64,000 bases of DNA, taken from assembly GCA_934718135.1 (NCBI GenBank), contig CAKUZW010000007.1, forward strand, positions 37,941 through 101,940. Direction: 5' to 3'. This document shows positions 16,728 to 24,196 of this stretch, piece by piece. Positions within the stretch are counted from its first letter, which is position 1; each line of letters opens with the position of its first letter. The position numbers and the translations under genes are program-made. Under the pieces are notes generated by a model. The model searched no databases, was not told where the DNA came from, and saw nothing but the letters and a program-made list of their open reading frames with translations. Source of the DNA: an uncultured Candidatus Melainabacteria bacterium. GTDB taxonomy: Bacteria > Cyanobacteriota > Vampirovibrionia > Gastranaerophilales > Gastranaerophilaceae.

Positions 16728-17750
16728 ATGGAAAATTTATCAGGATTAACACTAAAAGAAATAGAACAAATTACAGATAACTTGGGGGCGTCAAAATTCA
16801 GAGCCCGCCAAATTCACAATTGGATTTACCTCAAATCTGTTAAAGCGATTGATGAAATGACAGATTTGTCTGTGAAATTTAGAGAAGAATTAAAAAAAGT
16901 TGCAAAAGTTACAGACATAAAAATCAAGGTTAAACAGGTAAGCACTGACGGGACTATAAAATATTTACTAGAATTCCCTGATGGCGAGTGTGTTGAAACT
17001 GTTTTGATGAGGTTTGACAATCGGGCTAATTTGACAGCTTGTGTTAGTTCGCAAGTCGGATGTGCTGTGAATTGTTCATTCTGTGCAACCGGTAAACGTG
17101 GATTTATCAGGAATTTGACTTACAAAGAAATTATTGAACAAGTTTTGACAATTCAAAGAGATACAGGGTTGAAGGTTACAAATGTTGTTTTTATGGGACA
17201 AGGCGAACCGTTGTTGAACCTTGATAATGTTTTAAAGGCAATGGAAATGTTTAATGAAAACTTCCAAATCGGTGCCAGACGTTTGACGGTTTCAACATCA
17301 GGTATTATTCCACAAATTAAAAAACTTGCTGATCTTGATATGCAATCTACACTTGCACTGTCTTTACACGCTTCTAACCACGAAACCCGTAAGAAATTAA
17401 TGCAAATTGAAAATAAATACCCAATGGATGAACTTCATAAGGCATTGAAATACTACGTTGAAAAAACAGGCAGAAGAATTACGATTGAGTATCTTTTGAT
17501 TAAAGATTTGAACGACACTGTAGAGTCTGCAAAACAATTAGCTGCGTATTTGAAAGACATAAAATGCAATATAAATTTAATTCCATACAATCCGACTGCT
17601 CAAAACGATTATAAACGCCCTTCAAATAATTCTATTATGAAATTTAAATACTTGATGGAGCATTCAGGCAAGAAAGTAACCGTTCGATTGGAACGTGGTG
17701 GTGATATTGATGCTGCTTGTGGTCAGTTGAGCGGGAAAGTTAAAGCCTAA
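16728..17750 (+). CDS. rlmN: Dual-specificity 23S rRNA/tRNA adenine-C2 methyltransferase
   Basis: 340-residue radical SAM enzyme that methylates A2503 of 23S rRNA and A37 of some tRNAs. The Fe4S4-binding cysteines are in GCAVNCSFCATGKRG (CX3CX2C). Also visible are VFMGQGEPLLN, RLTVSTSGI, LALSLHA and NLIPYNP, with the second catalytic cysteine in ERGGDIDAACGQL near the end. ATG 16728 begins MENLSGLTLKEIEQI, as usual for the family; an in-frame TTG at 16692 would add 12 unlikely residues. Downstream of the YkgJ-like gene. Confidence 0.96.
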   Translation: MENLSGLTLKEIEQITDNLGASKFRARQIHNWIYLKSVKAIDEMTDLSVKFREELKKVAKVTDIKIKVKQVSTDGTIKYLLEFPDGECVETVLMRFDNRANLTACVSSQVGCAVNCSFCATGKRGFIRNLTYKEIIEQVLTIQRDTGLKVTNVVFMGQGEPLLNLDNVLKAMEMFNENFQIGARRLTVSTSGIIPQIKKLADLDMQSTLALSLHASNHETRKKLMQIENKYPMDELHKALKYYVEKTGRRITIEYLLIKDLNDTVESAKQLAAYLKDIKCNINLIPYNPTAQNDYKRPSNNSIMKFKYLMEHSGKKVTVRLERGGDIDAACGQLSGKVKA

Positions 17751-17907
17751 TTGTGCATTTAGCCTCTTTTGAATCTCTCTTTTTTATATTAAGAAATATT
17801 ACAAAATATATACAAAATAGATAAGAAATAGGCAATTTTTCAATCTAAAAATACTTTATATAAATGTAAGGGAAATAAAAAAGAGTATAAACAAAGGGGA
17901 TTGAAAA

Positions 17908-18078
17908 ATGAGAAAAGAATATGAAATGGTAACAGTTAGCGAATATGTAAAATCATTAGATAACGTAAAATGTACATCAATTGCAGAAAAAGAAATTGCA
18001 AACCAAGTTGAAAAATATTTATTGAACGTTCAAAGAGCAAAAACAAATGAAAAAATCGTTGAAGCTTTACTTGCATAG
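17908..18078 (+). CDS. Small protein of 56 residues, unknown function
   Basis: MRKEYEMVTVSEYVKSLD then a helical, charged body ending KIVEALLA. AAGGGG stands seven bases before the ATG and a perfect 28-base palindrome follows 27 bases after the stop, so the gene is bounded by expression signals. No signal peptide, membrane segment or recognised family. It probably folds as two or three helices. The 157 bases upstream to rlmN are A+T-rich and may hold its promoter (TATATAAA near 17855). Confidence 0.65.
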   Translation: MRKEYEMVTVSEYVKSLDNVKCTSIAEKEIANQVEKYLLNVQRAKTNEKIVEALLA

Positions 18079-18105
18079 GTTTAATAAATATGAATAAAAA
18101 GTTTT

Positions 18106-18133
18106 GCGGGAATTGATAATTATCAATTCCCGC
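18106..18133 (+). terminator. Intrinsic terminator after the 56-residue gene
   Basis: Perfect 14+14 palindrome GCGGGAATTGATAA/TTATCAATTCCCGC, followed about 14 bases later by a T run. It may also serve rnhA on the other strand, whose stop lies at 18160. Confidence 0.7.
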
Positions 18134-18159
18134 ATTGATTTAATAAAAGTTTTTTTCAA

Positions 18160-18636
18160 TTATTGTAAACATCCGGTGTCGTCAAGCAAATTTTCACCAT
18201 TTGCAGACTCAACAGCCATCTGGTCACAGCGTTCATTGAATTCATGTCCGTTATGCCCTTTGACCCAAATGAATTTTACATTATGTTTTTCTTTTGCTTT
18301 TAATAATCTTTTCCACAAGTCTTGGTTTTTAACAGGTTGTTTATTTGCTCCTTTCCAACCTTTTTTTATCCAACTGTCAACCCATTTTTGATTGAAGGCA
18401 TCAACTAAATACTTTGAATCAGACGTCAACTCAACATCGCAAGGCTTTTTAAGAGCTTCAAGTCCGACAATTGCCGCTAAAAGTTCCATTCTATTGTTTG
18501 TTGTAACCTTAAATCCTTGTGTGATTTCTTTTTTATGGACAGTTCCGTTATCATCTTCTGCGATAAGAATTGTTCCATATCCACCTTTCCCGGGGTTTCC
18601 GCTACAAGCTCCGTCTGTGTATATTTTAATTAGCAT
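18160..18636 (-). CDS. rnhA: Ribonuclease HI
   Basis: 158 residues; cleaves the RNA strand of RNA-DNA hybrids. The four acidic catalytic residues are present: Asp in KIYTDGACSGNPG, Glu in NRMELLAAI, Asp in LTSDSKYLVDA, Asp in ERCDQMAVE. The handle region WIKKGWKGANKQPVKNQDLW is intact. ATG 18636 is chosen because GAAGGA lies just before it and residues upstream of it (MGYYRRRIVF) are not family-like. It starts five bases after the stop of the helicase gene, so the two are one transcription unit. Confidence 0.95.
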   Translation of the reverse strand: MLIKIYTDGACSGNPGKGGYGTILIAEDDNGTVHKKEITQGFKVTTNNRMELLAAIVGLEALKKPCDVELTSDSKYLVDAFNQKWVDSWIKKGWKGANKQPVKNQDLWKRLLKAKEKHNVKFIWVKGHNGHEFNERCDQMAVESANGENLLDDTGCLQ

Positions 18637-18641
18637 AAAAA

Positions 18642-20654
18642 CTATCCTTCTTCTGTAATATCCCATTTTTCAAGCACATCGTCCGGCATTCCGTCCAAAA
18701 ATCTTGATGGTTTTGATAACACCATATTCATTGAATAATCGTACATATCAACAGGATATGTTATATATAAATTATTCTTTGCTCGTGTCGCTGCAACATA
18801 CATTAGTCGCAGTTCTTCATCCATTTCTTCTTCTGAATTAAACGAATAAGCACTTGGAAATCTTCCGTCAACTGCTCCAATTATAAATACCGTATCCCAC
18901 TCAAGCCCTTTAGCTGAATGAATTGTTGAAATCGTAAGAGCTTCATCATCAGAATTCTTTTTGTACATTCCTTCAACACTGGCATCAGGCGGTTCAAGAG
19001 CCAAATCACTTATGAAACCTTCAAGATTGCTATACTGAGTTGACAAATATTCAAAATGGTCTAAATCTTTCTCCCTCTTTGAAAAATCATCGTATTTATC
19101 TTTCAAAATCGGTCGATAATAATTTATTACGGCTTCGACAATTTCTTCCGGTTTCTTTTTGGGCAAAACATCACGAAGTTCGCCAAGTGTTGAAAATAAC
19201 GGAGTCAAGCTTTGGGTTTTATTTGACGGTAAAAGTTTGACATCCGGATTAAGATGTCCTTTAACAACCGGCATGATGTTGTTGACAGTTGAGGAACCAA
19301 CCCCTTTTAATAGAAGCAAAATTCTTGTCAAACTAATAACATCATCAGGGTTTAGAATTACTCTCAAATGAGCTATAATATCTTTTATATGTGCCGTTTC
19401 CATAAATTTTGGGCCGCCAAATTTTTGGAACGGTATTGCACGTTTTGAAAGTTCAATTTCTAAATTGTAAGACATTCTGGCGTTTCGTGTCAAAACACAA
19501 ATGTCAGACAAATTTATATCTTCGTCCAACAATTCCAAAATTCTTTGGCAAATAAAATCCGCTTCCATTTGAGTGTCTTTTGCACAAATTAGGGCAGGAA
19601 CTTGCGGAGATACAATATCAGAAAATAATTTTTTTGTATATTTTTCTTTAGCCTTTTCAATTATTGCATTTGTGAATTTTAGGATATTCTGTGTACTTCT
19701 GTAATTTTGTTCAAGCTTGATTATTCGTGTATTTTCAAACATTTTAGGAAAGTCTAGAATGTTTCTGTAATTTGCACCACGGAAAGAATAAATACTTTGA
19801 GCATCATCTCCCACAGCCATAATATTGTTATGTTCAGAGGCTAAAAGTCTTATTACATCTGCTTGAAGTGTGTTTGTATCTTGGTATTCGTCAACCATTA
19901 TGTATTTGTATTCGTTAGATAATCTTTTGCGTAATGCTTCGTTGTTTTCCAAGAGAAGTTTTACATACAAAAGCAAATCATCATAATCTAAAACAGAATT
20001 TTCTCTTTTATATGCAACGTAAGCTTTGTGAACTTCAATAATTTTATCTTCGCAATGAGTAAATTGAGGAAATTCATCTGCAATTATTTTTTTTGTAGGA
20101 GTAACTTTGTTTATACTTTTTGAATAAATATCTAAAAGTGTTGATTTTTTAGGAAATCTTTTTTCTTTTTTAGAAAACATTTGCCCAACAATATGATTTA
20201 TAACGTCTTCGCAATCTGCTCGATCCATTATTGTAAAGTTGTTTTTTAGCCCTAAAAGTTTAGAATATTTTCTTAAAATAATATTTGCAAAAGAGTGAAA
20301 AGTTCCGCCTGCAACTTTTTCGCAACGATTATCTAAAACAATTGTTGCACGAGATAACATTTCTGCAGCGGCTTTTTTGGTGAAAGTCAACAGCAATATA
20401 TTTTCCGGTTTAACCCCGTCTTCAATTAGCCTTGCAACACGGTAGGTCAAGGTTTTAGTTTTGCCGGAGCCTGCTCCTGCGATAACCAAAATTGCACCTT
20501 CTTTTGATTTAACAGCTTCAAGTTGAGCTTCATTAAGGTCTTGTTCATAATTTACTTTGTAATCCGTTTTTATGGCATCACGTTTTTTTAGCACGTATTT
20601 TTTACGTGCCGGTGATGATGATTTTTGTTCAATAATTGATGTTTTTTCTCCCAT
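18642..20654 (-). CDS. pcrA: UvrD/PcrA-type superfamily 1 DNA helicase
   Basis: About 670 residues. SF1A motifs in order: Q-motif and LNEAQLEAV, Walker A GAGSGKTKTLTYRVARL, LTFTKKAAAEM (Ia), YDDLL, VDEYQDTNTLQADVI (II), VGDDAQSIYSFRGA (III), EQNYRSTQNIL (IV), ISTIHSAKGLEWDTVFI (V) and EELRLMYVAATRAKNNLYI (VI). This is a 3'-5' helicase for repair and replication-conflict resolution. ATG 20654 (MGEKTSIIEQ) is preferred to 20705 since AAAGGGA precedes it. It is somewhat shorter than PcrA (about 720) and lacks the long C-terminal tail. UvrD, PcrA and Rep cannot be firmly told apart from sequence alone. Confidence 0.9.
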   Translation of the reverse strand: MGEKTSIIEQKSSSPARKKYVLKKRDAIKTDYKVNYEQDLNEAQLEAVKSKEGAILVIAGAGSGKTKTLTYRVARLIEDGVKPENILLLTFTKKAAAEMLSRATIVLDNRCEKVAGGTFHSFANIILRKYSKLLGLKNNFTIMDRADCEDVINHIVGQMFSKKEKRFPKKSTLLDIYSKSINKVTPTKKIIADEFPQFTHCEDKIIEVHKAYVAYKRENSVLDYDDLLLYVKLLLENNEALRKRLSNEYKYIMVDEYQDTNTLQADVIRLLASEHNNIMAVGDDAQSIYSFRGANYRNILDFPKMFENTRIIKLEQNYRSTQNILKFTNAIIEKAKEKYTKKLFSDIVSPQVPALICAKDTQMEADFICQRILELLDEDINLSDICVLTRNARMSYNLEIELSKRAIPFQKFGGPKFMETAHIKDIIAHLRVILNPDDVISLTRILLLLKGVGSSTVNNIMPVVKGHLNPDVKLLPSNKTQSLTPLFSTLGELRDVLPKKKPEEIVEAVINYYRPILKDKYDDFSKREKDLDHFEYLSTQYSNLEGFISDLALEPPDASVEGMYKKNSDDEALTISTIHSAKGLEWDTVFIIGAVDGRFPSAYSFNSEEEMDEELRLMYVAATRAKNNLYITYPVDMYDYSMNMVLSKPSRFLDGMPDDVLEKWDITEEG

Positions 20655-20811
20655 AAAAATCCCTTTACTTTGCTTATTATAGTTCACATACAAATGGGTT
20701 TTCAATAATTTTTTGTAAAGTTTTTATAAGATAAGCAATGTTTTTCTAATTTTTTAGCTCTAAACGACCGATAAATATTATGTGTGTAAAAAATAAAAAT
20801 GAGAGATTAGA

Positions 20812-21348
20812 ATGAAGAAATTTGTTATTTTATTAGGTTTGATAGTGATTTATGTTTTTTCTTATGCCGGAATTGCTCAGGCTATGGATAATTACGGCAA
20901 ATGGTTTATGCCAAAATATTTAAAAACATACATTCAACCCGGACATTCAAGAACCATTATGATGAAACATGCCTTTTCCGAATGGTCAAGACTAACTAAG
21001 AACAAATTTATTTTTTACTATGTTGATAATCCTAAACTTGCTCAAATTGAAGTTTATTTTGTTTCAATAATCCCAAATGCTGATAGAGAAATAGGTTTGA
21101 CAACAACATCAAGATTGAGTAGCAAAAAAATGACACATGCTAAAATTCTGATTGCTGATAAAACAAGTAAAGGTAAAAAACTTGGCAATGATGCTGTTTA
21201 TACTGTAATGTTACACGAAATCGGGCATGCAATGGGACTTCTTGAACATTCAAAAGAACCGTTGAGTATTATGTACCCAACAGAAAATGATGCCCAAGAA
21301 ATCCAAAAGTCTGATTTGAAAAATTTATATGATATTTACGGTTGGTAA
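20812..21348 (+). CDS. Secreted matrixin-like zinc metalloprotease
   Basis: 178 residues with a signal peptide (MKKFVILLGLIVIYVFSYAG...AQA). The zinc site is HEIGHAMGLLEHS at residues 135-147 (His135, Glu136, His139, His146, spacing as in bacterial GLLGHS-type matrixins) and the Met-turn SIMYP follows at 152. The whole mature protein is only the catalytic domain. Its N-terminal half (MMKHAFSEWSRLTKNKFIFYY) is the usual strand-helix start of metzincins. Paralogous to the gene facing it at 21349; the two stop codons abut with no gap. Confidence 0.8.
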   Translation: MKKFVILLGLIVIYVFSYAGIAQAMDNYGKWFMPKYLKTYIQPGHSRTIMMKHAFSEWSRLTKNKFIFYYVDNPKLAQIEVYFVSIIPNADREIGLTTTSRLSSKKMTHAKILIADKTSKGKKLGNDAVYTVMLHEIGHAMGLLEHSKEPLSIMYPTENDAQEIQKSDLKNLYDIYGW

Positions 21349-21882
21349 TTATTTGTTTAGCCAATTCCAATCATAAATTCTAAACAATCTTTTTTGGTCA
21401 AGTTTTGTAATATCTTGTGCTTCAGATAGCGGCATAAACATTATTGTAGACTCTTTTCTGTCCATATCTGACAAGCCTAATGCGTGACCGATTTCATGAA
21501 GCATTGTTGTATAAATCATATTGTTTGAAGCTTTTGTGTTTTTATTTGCAATTTTAATTTCTGCTTTTGTTATATATCCATTCTTTACTGTTGTTTTATA
21601 AGAACCTAAAGGGGTATCTGTAGCATCAACTTTTTCTACAAACACGACATCAATATTTGCGGGTCCTTCATTTTTAAAAACAAAAGAAAGTTTTCCAAAG
21701 CTTGCACTTTGCCATTTCAAAAATGCTCTTTTCATCATAAGTGCAGATTTGTCTTCTTTTGGAATATAAACTGAAATTTTAGAAGTTTGCCAATGTGGAA
21801 CTTGTACGGTATTAGCTTGTCCAAAACTTACAAGTGCAATTCCAAAAACTAAAAATAGCGATAATATAAATTTTTTAATCAT
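21349..21882 (-). CDS. Secreted matrixin-like zinc metalloprotease, Asp-type third ligand
   Basis: 177 residues with a signal peptide (MIKKFILSLFLVFGIALVSFGQA). HEIGHALGLSDMD at residues 129-141 has the first two zinc histidines and catalytic Glu, but the third His of its neighbour is replaced by Asp (139 or 141); STIMF supplies the Met-turn. Asp is a known third ligand in snapalysin-type peptidases, so activity is plausible. Same length and layout as the convergent paralogue at 20812 (MMKRAFLKWQSASFGKLSF aligns with MMKHAFSEWSRLTKNKFIF), pointing to an old duplication with inversion. Confidence 0.78.
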   Translation of the reverse strand: MIKKFILSLFLVFGIALVSFGQANTVQVPHWQTSKISVYIPKEDKSALMMKRAFLKWQSASFGKLSFVFKNEGPANIDVVFVEKVDATDTPLGSYKTTVKNGYITKAEIKIANKNTKASNNMIYTTMLHEIGHALGLSDMDRKESTIMFMPLSEAQDITKLDQKRLFRIYDWNWLNK

Positions 21883-21982
21883 AATAACTCCTTTATTTTG
21901 CTCAAATTATAATTTATTTTTACTAAAAAATCAAATCAAAATTTTATGCTAGAATATTTTGGAAACTTAAGGAGTTGCAGGC

Positions 21983-22534
21983 ATGAGTGAAAGAGAAAAA
22001 ATGATTAATGGTGACATTTATGCACCATTTTGTGAAGAACTTGAACAAGATAGATTTCGAGCAAAGAAAATGTGTCTGGAATACAACACTCTATTGCCTG
22101 AACAAAAAGAAGAAAAGCAAAAAATCTTAAAGTCTTTGTTAGGAAATTTCGGGGACAACAGTATTATTGAGCCGAATTTTTTCTGCGATTACGGCTATAA
22201 TATTGAATTTGACGGTTTTGTATATATAAATCATAACAGTGTATTTTTAGATTGTGCAAAGATTAAAATTGGTGCTGATACCTTTATTGGTCCGAATTGT
22301 GGGCTGTATACCGCAATCCACCCAACAAATGCAAAAGAAAGAATTGAAGGAAAAGAATGGGCAAAACCGATTACTATTGGTAAAGGCGTTTGGCTTGGCG
22401 GTAATGTTGTTGTTCTTCCGGGGGTAACAATTGGCGACAGGGCTGTAATTGGTGCAGGTTCTGTTGTAACAAAAGATATCCCAAATGACGTTGTTGCATT
22501 CGGAAATCCTTGTAAAGTGATTAAAAATTTGTAA
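21983..22534 (+). CDS. Maltose/galactoside-type sugar O-acetyltransferase
   Basis: 183 residues of the left-handed beta-helix (hexapeptide) acetyltransferase family, Maa/LacA/NodL group. The N-terminal helix (MSEREKMINGDIYAPFCEEL) and CDYGYNIEFDGFVYINHN are characteristic, with the active-site histidine in YTAIHPTNAKERIEGKE and coil repeats IGKGVWLGGNVVVLPGVTIG. It transfers acetyl from acetyl-CoA to a sugar hydroxyl. AAGGAG precedes the ATG. Stand-alone; the substrate is unknown. Confidence 0.88.
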   Translation: MSEREKMINGDIYAPFCEELEQDRFRAKKMCLEYNTLLPEQKEEKQKILKSLLGNFGDNSIIEPNFFCDYGYNIEFDGFVYINHNSVFLDCAKIKIGADTFIGPNCGLYTAIHPTNAKERIEGKEWAKPITIGKGVWLGGNVVVLPGVTIGDRAVIGAGSVVTKDIPNDVVAFGNPCKVIKNL

Positions 22535-22604
22535 CATTTATTAAGATATATAGCAAAAAATGATATGTTGTGTATTAATATGTGTGTAATAAAATGGTCT
22601 TTTT

Positions 22605-24098
22605 ATGGTGAAAGTAATTACTGAAAATTTTTCAACTTATCCGATGACAAGTTTTGGTTCAACTCGTCAAAATAATGCTGTAAAAACAGAAAATACTGAA
22701 ACGCCCAAAATAAAAAATAACAATAAAAAAGACAAATTGGTTCCTCTTGGATTGATAGCAGGGGGAGGACTTTTGGTTTATTACGGGATTAAAAGACCAA
22801 GTACGACAACACTTTATAAAAATTTAGTGACCCAAAGATGCTATCAAATAGAGTCTTATGTTCAAGACTTTTCTTTATTCACAAAAAATTTAGTGAAAAC
22901 CTCTTTCAATGAACCATTAATGTTTATTGAAAAGTTTAAACAATCTAAAAATATTGATACCGCAAAACATTTGGAAGAAATTTCACTGTCTCAAAAACCG
23001 CAAATGGCAGTAGAATTGCTTGATAAAGCATTTAAAGATGTTCGACTTAATTTTGATGAATCAATCGGAGCCGGAGCATCAGATTTTGATACTTTTGCTG
23101 TCACTATGGATAATTCCGCAAGAAAAGTTCGAGATGTTTTGAATGCTAAACGGTCTGCAAATAATGTTGCATGTGGTGATTTAACATTAGTTCCACACTT
23201 GAAAGGCTCTAAATATTCAGATTTGGTTGAGGATTGCGAAACCAATTTAACCGCAACTGCAAATTCAGCTTACAACGCAATGGCTCGTATTCAGGACAAC
23301 TGCTTGCATGATGTTATCAAATCTCAATCAAGGCTTATGGCTCAGGTTGTAACGGATTTTAGAAATCTCACACCTGAATTAAAATCAAAAATAATGGATG
23401 AAGCTTTTAATAGCGTAAGAAAGTTGTTAAATTTGCCTGAAACCTTCACGCCAAGTTATTCTAAAGAAACAACTTTGACTAATTTTGAAAAATTAGCTCA
23501 AGGGGATTTGGAATTTAGGGATGTTCCAAAAGAGGTGGAACATATTTATGATGGAAAAACGTATTGCGAGTTTGTAAAAAATGATACTTTAAAACCTCAG
23601 GATTTACCGAAAGAGTTAGAAAATGTTTTTGACGGTAATATCTATTGGAATACTGTCAAAACTGCAGATTTTTCTGAACTTAAACCTGAAGATATTAAAA
23701 AGATTTTCTATAGTGCTTCACCATATAATACAGTTAAAGATATCGGATTTATGATTGATAGAATTCGATTGTCTAAAGAGATAGATAAATCTTTGGGTAA
23801 AAATAACGAAAAGGTTTATGATAATTCGATTGCAAAGCTTGAGTATTTGTCTGTAAAACTTAAAGAAGTCGGAGAGAAAGAACTCTTAGAAAAATGCTCT
23901 AAAGATTTTGATATAGACTCTTTAGAACAAAGGAAAGTTTTGTTCTATTATGTAAATTCATTAGCCAAAAAACTTGGATATAGCGATATAACCCAAATGG
24001 ATAAACATTTGTCAGAAACAAATGCTGAGTATAATAAAATGTCTATAAGAAAATATATAGATATTTATAGAGAAAATCCGGATATTTATTTTAGTTAA
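22605..24098 (+). CDS. Lineage-type hypothetical protein with N-terminal SFGS tag and one membrane segment
   Basis: 497 residues. A short N-terminal tag (NFSTYPMTSFGSTRQNN), a polar Asn/Lys linker, one hydrophobic segment (LVPLGLIAGGGLLVYYGI, residues about 46-63), then about 430 mostly helical residues. A stretch of about 35 residues is repeated: DVPKEVEHIYDGKTYCEFVK (near 306) and DLPKELENVFDGNIYWNTVK (near 331). I recognise no domain. The SFGS tag recurs in other genes of this window. No obvious ribosome site before the ATG. Probably monocistronic. Confidence 0.6.
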   Translation: MVKVITENFSTYPMTSFGSTRQNNAVKTENTETPKIKNNNKKDKLVPLGLIAGGGLLVYYGIKRPSTTTLYKNLVTQRCYQIESYVQDFSLFTKNLVKTSFNEPLMFIEKFKQSKNIDTAKHLEEISLSQKPQMAVELLDKAFKDVRLNFDESIGAGASDFDTFAVTMDNSARKVRDVLNAKRSANNVACGDLTLVPHLKGSKYSDLVEDCETNLTATANSAYNAMARIQDNCLHDVIKSQSRLMAQVVTDFRNLTPELKSKIMDEAFNSVRKLLNLPETFTPSYSKETTLTNFEKLAQGDLEFRDVPKEVEHIYDGKTYCEFVKNDTLKPQDLPKELENVFDGNIYWNTVKTADFSELKPEDIKKIFYSASPYNTVKDIGFMIDRIRLSKEIDKSLGKNNEKVYDNSIAKLEYLSVKLKEVGEKELLEKCSKDFDIDSLEQRKVLFYYVNSLAKKLGYSDITQMDKHLSETNAEYNKMSIRKYIDIYRENPDIYFS

Positions 24099-24137
24099 TT
24101 AATTTATTTGTTTCTAATATCCAAATATTAAATTTTG

Positions 24138-24146
24138 TGCTATAAT
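24138..24146 (+). promoter_or_regulatory. Extended -10 promoter element for ppdK
   Basis: TGCTATAAT, a perfect extended -10, about 50 bases before the ppdK ATG. No convincing -35 at 16-18 bases, as allowed for extended -10 promoters. The same TGCTATAAT occurs before the gene at 4643. Confidence 0.5.
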
Positions 24147-24196
24147 AACGGATATTATTTAGTGAGTGTTTATTATATTTTTAAAGGAGAAAACTT

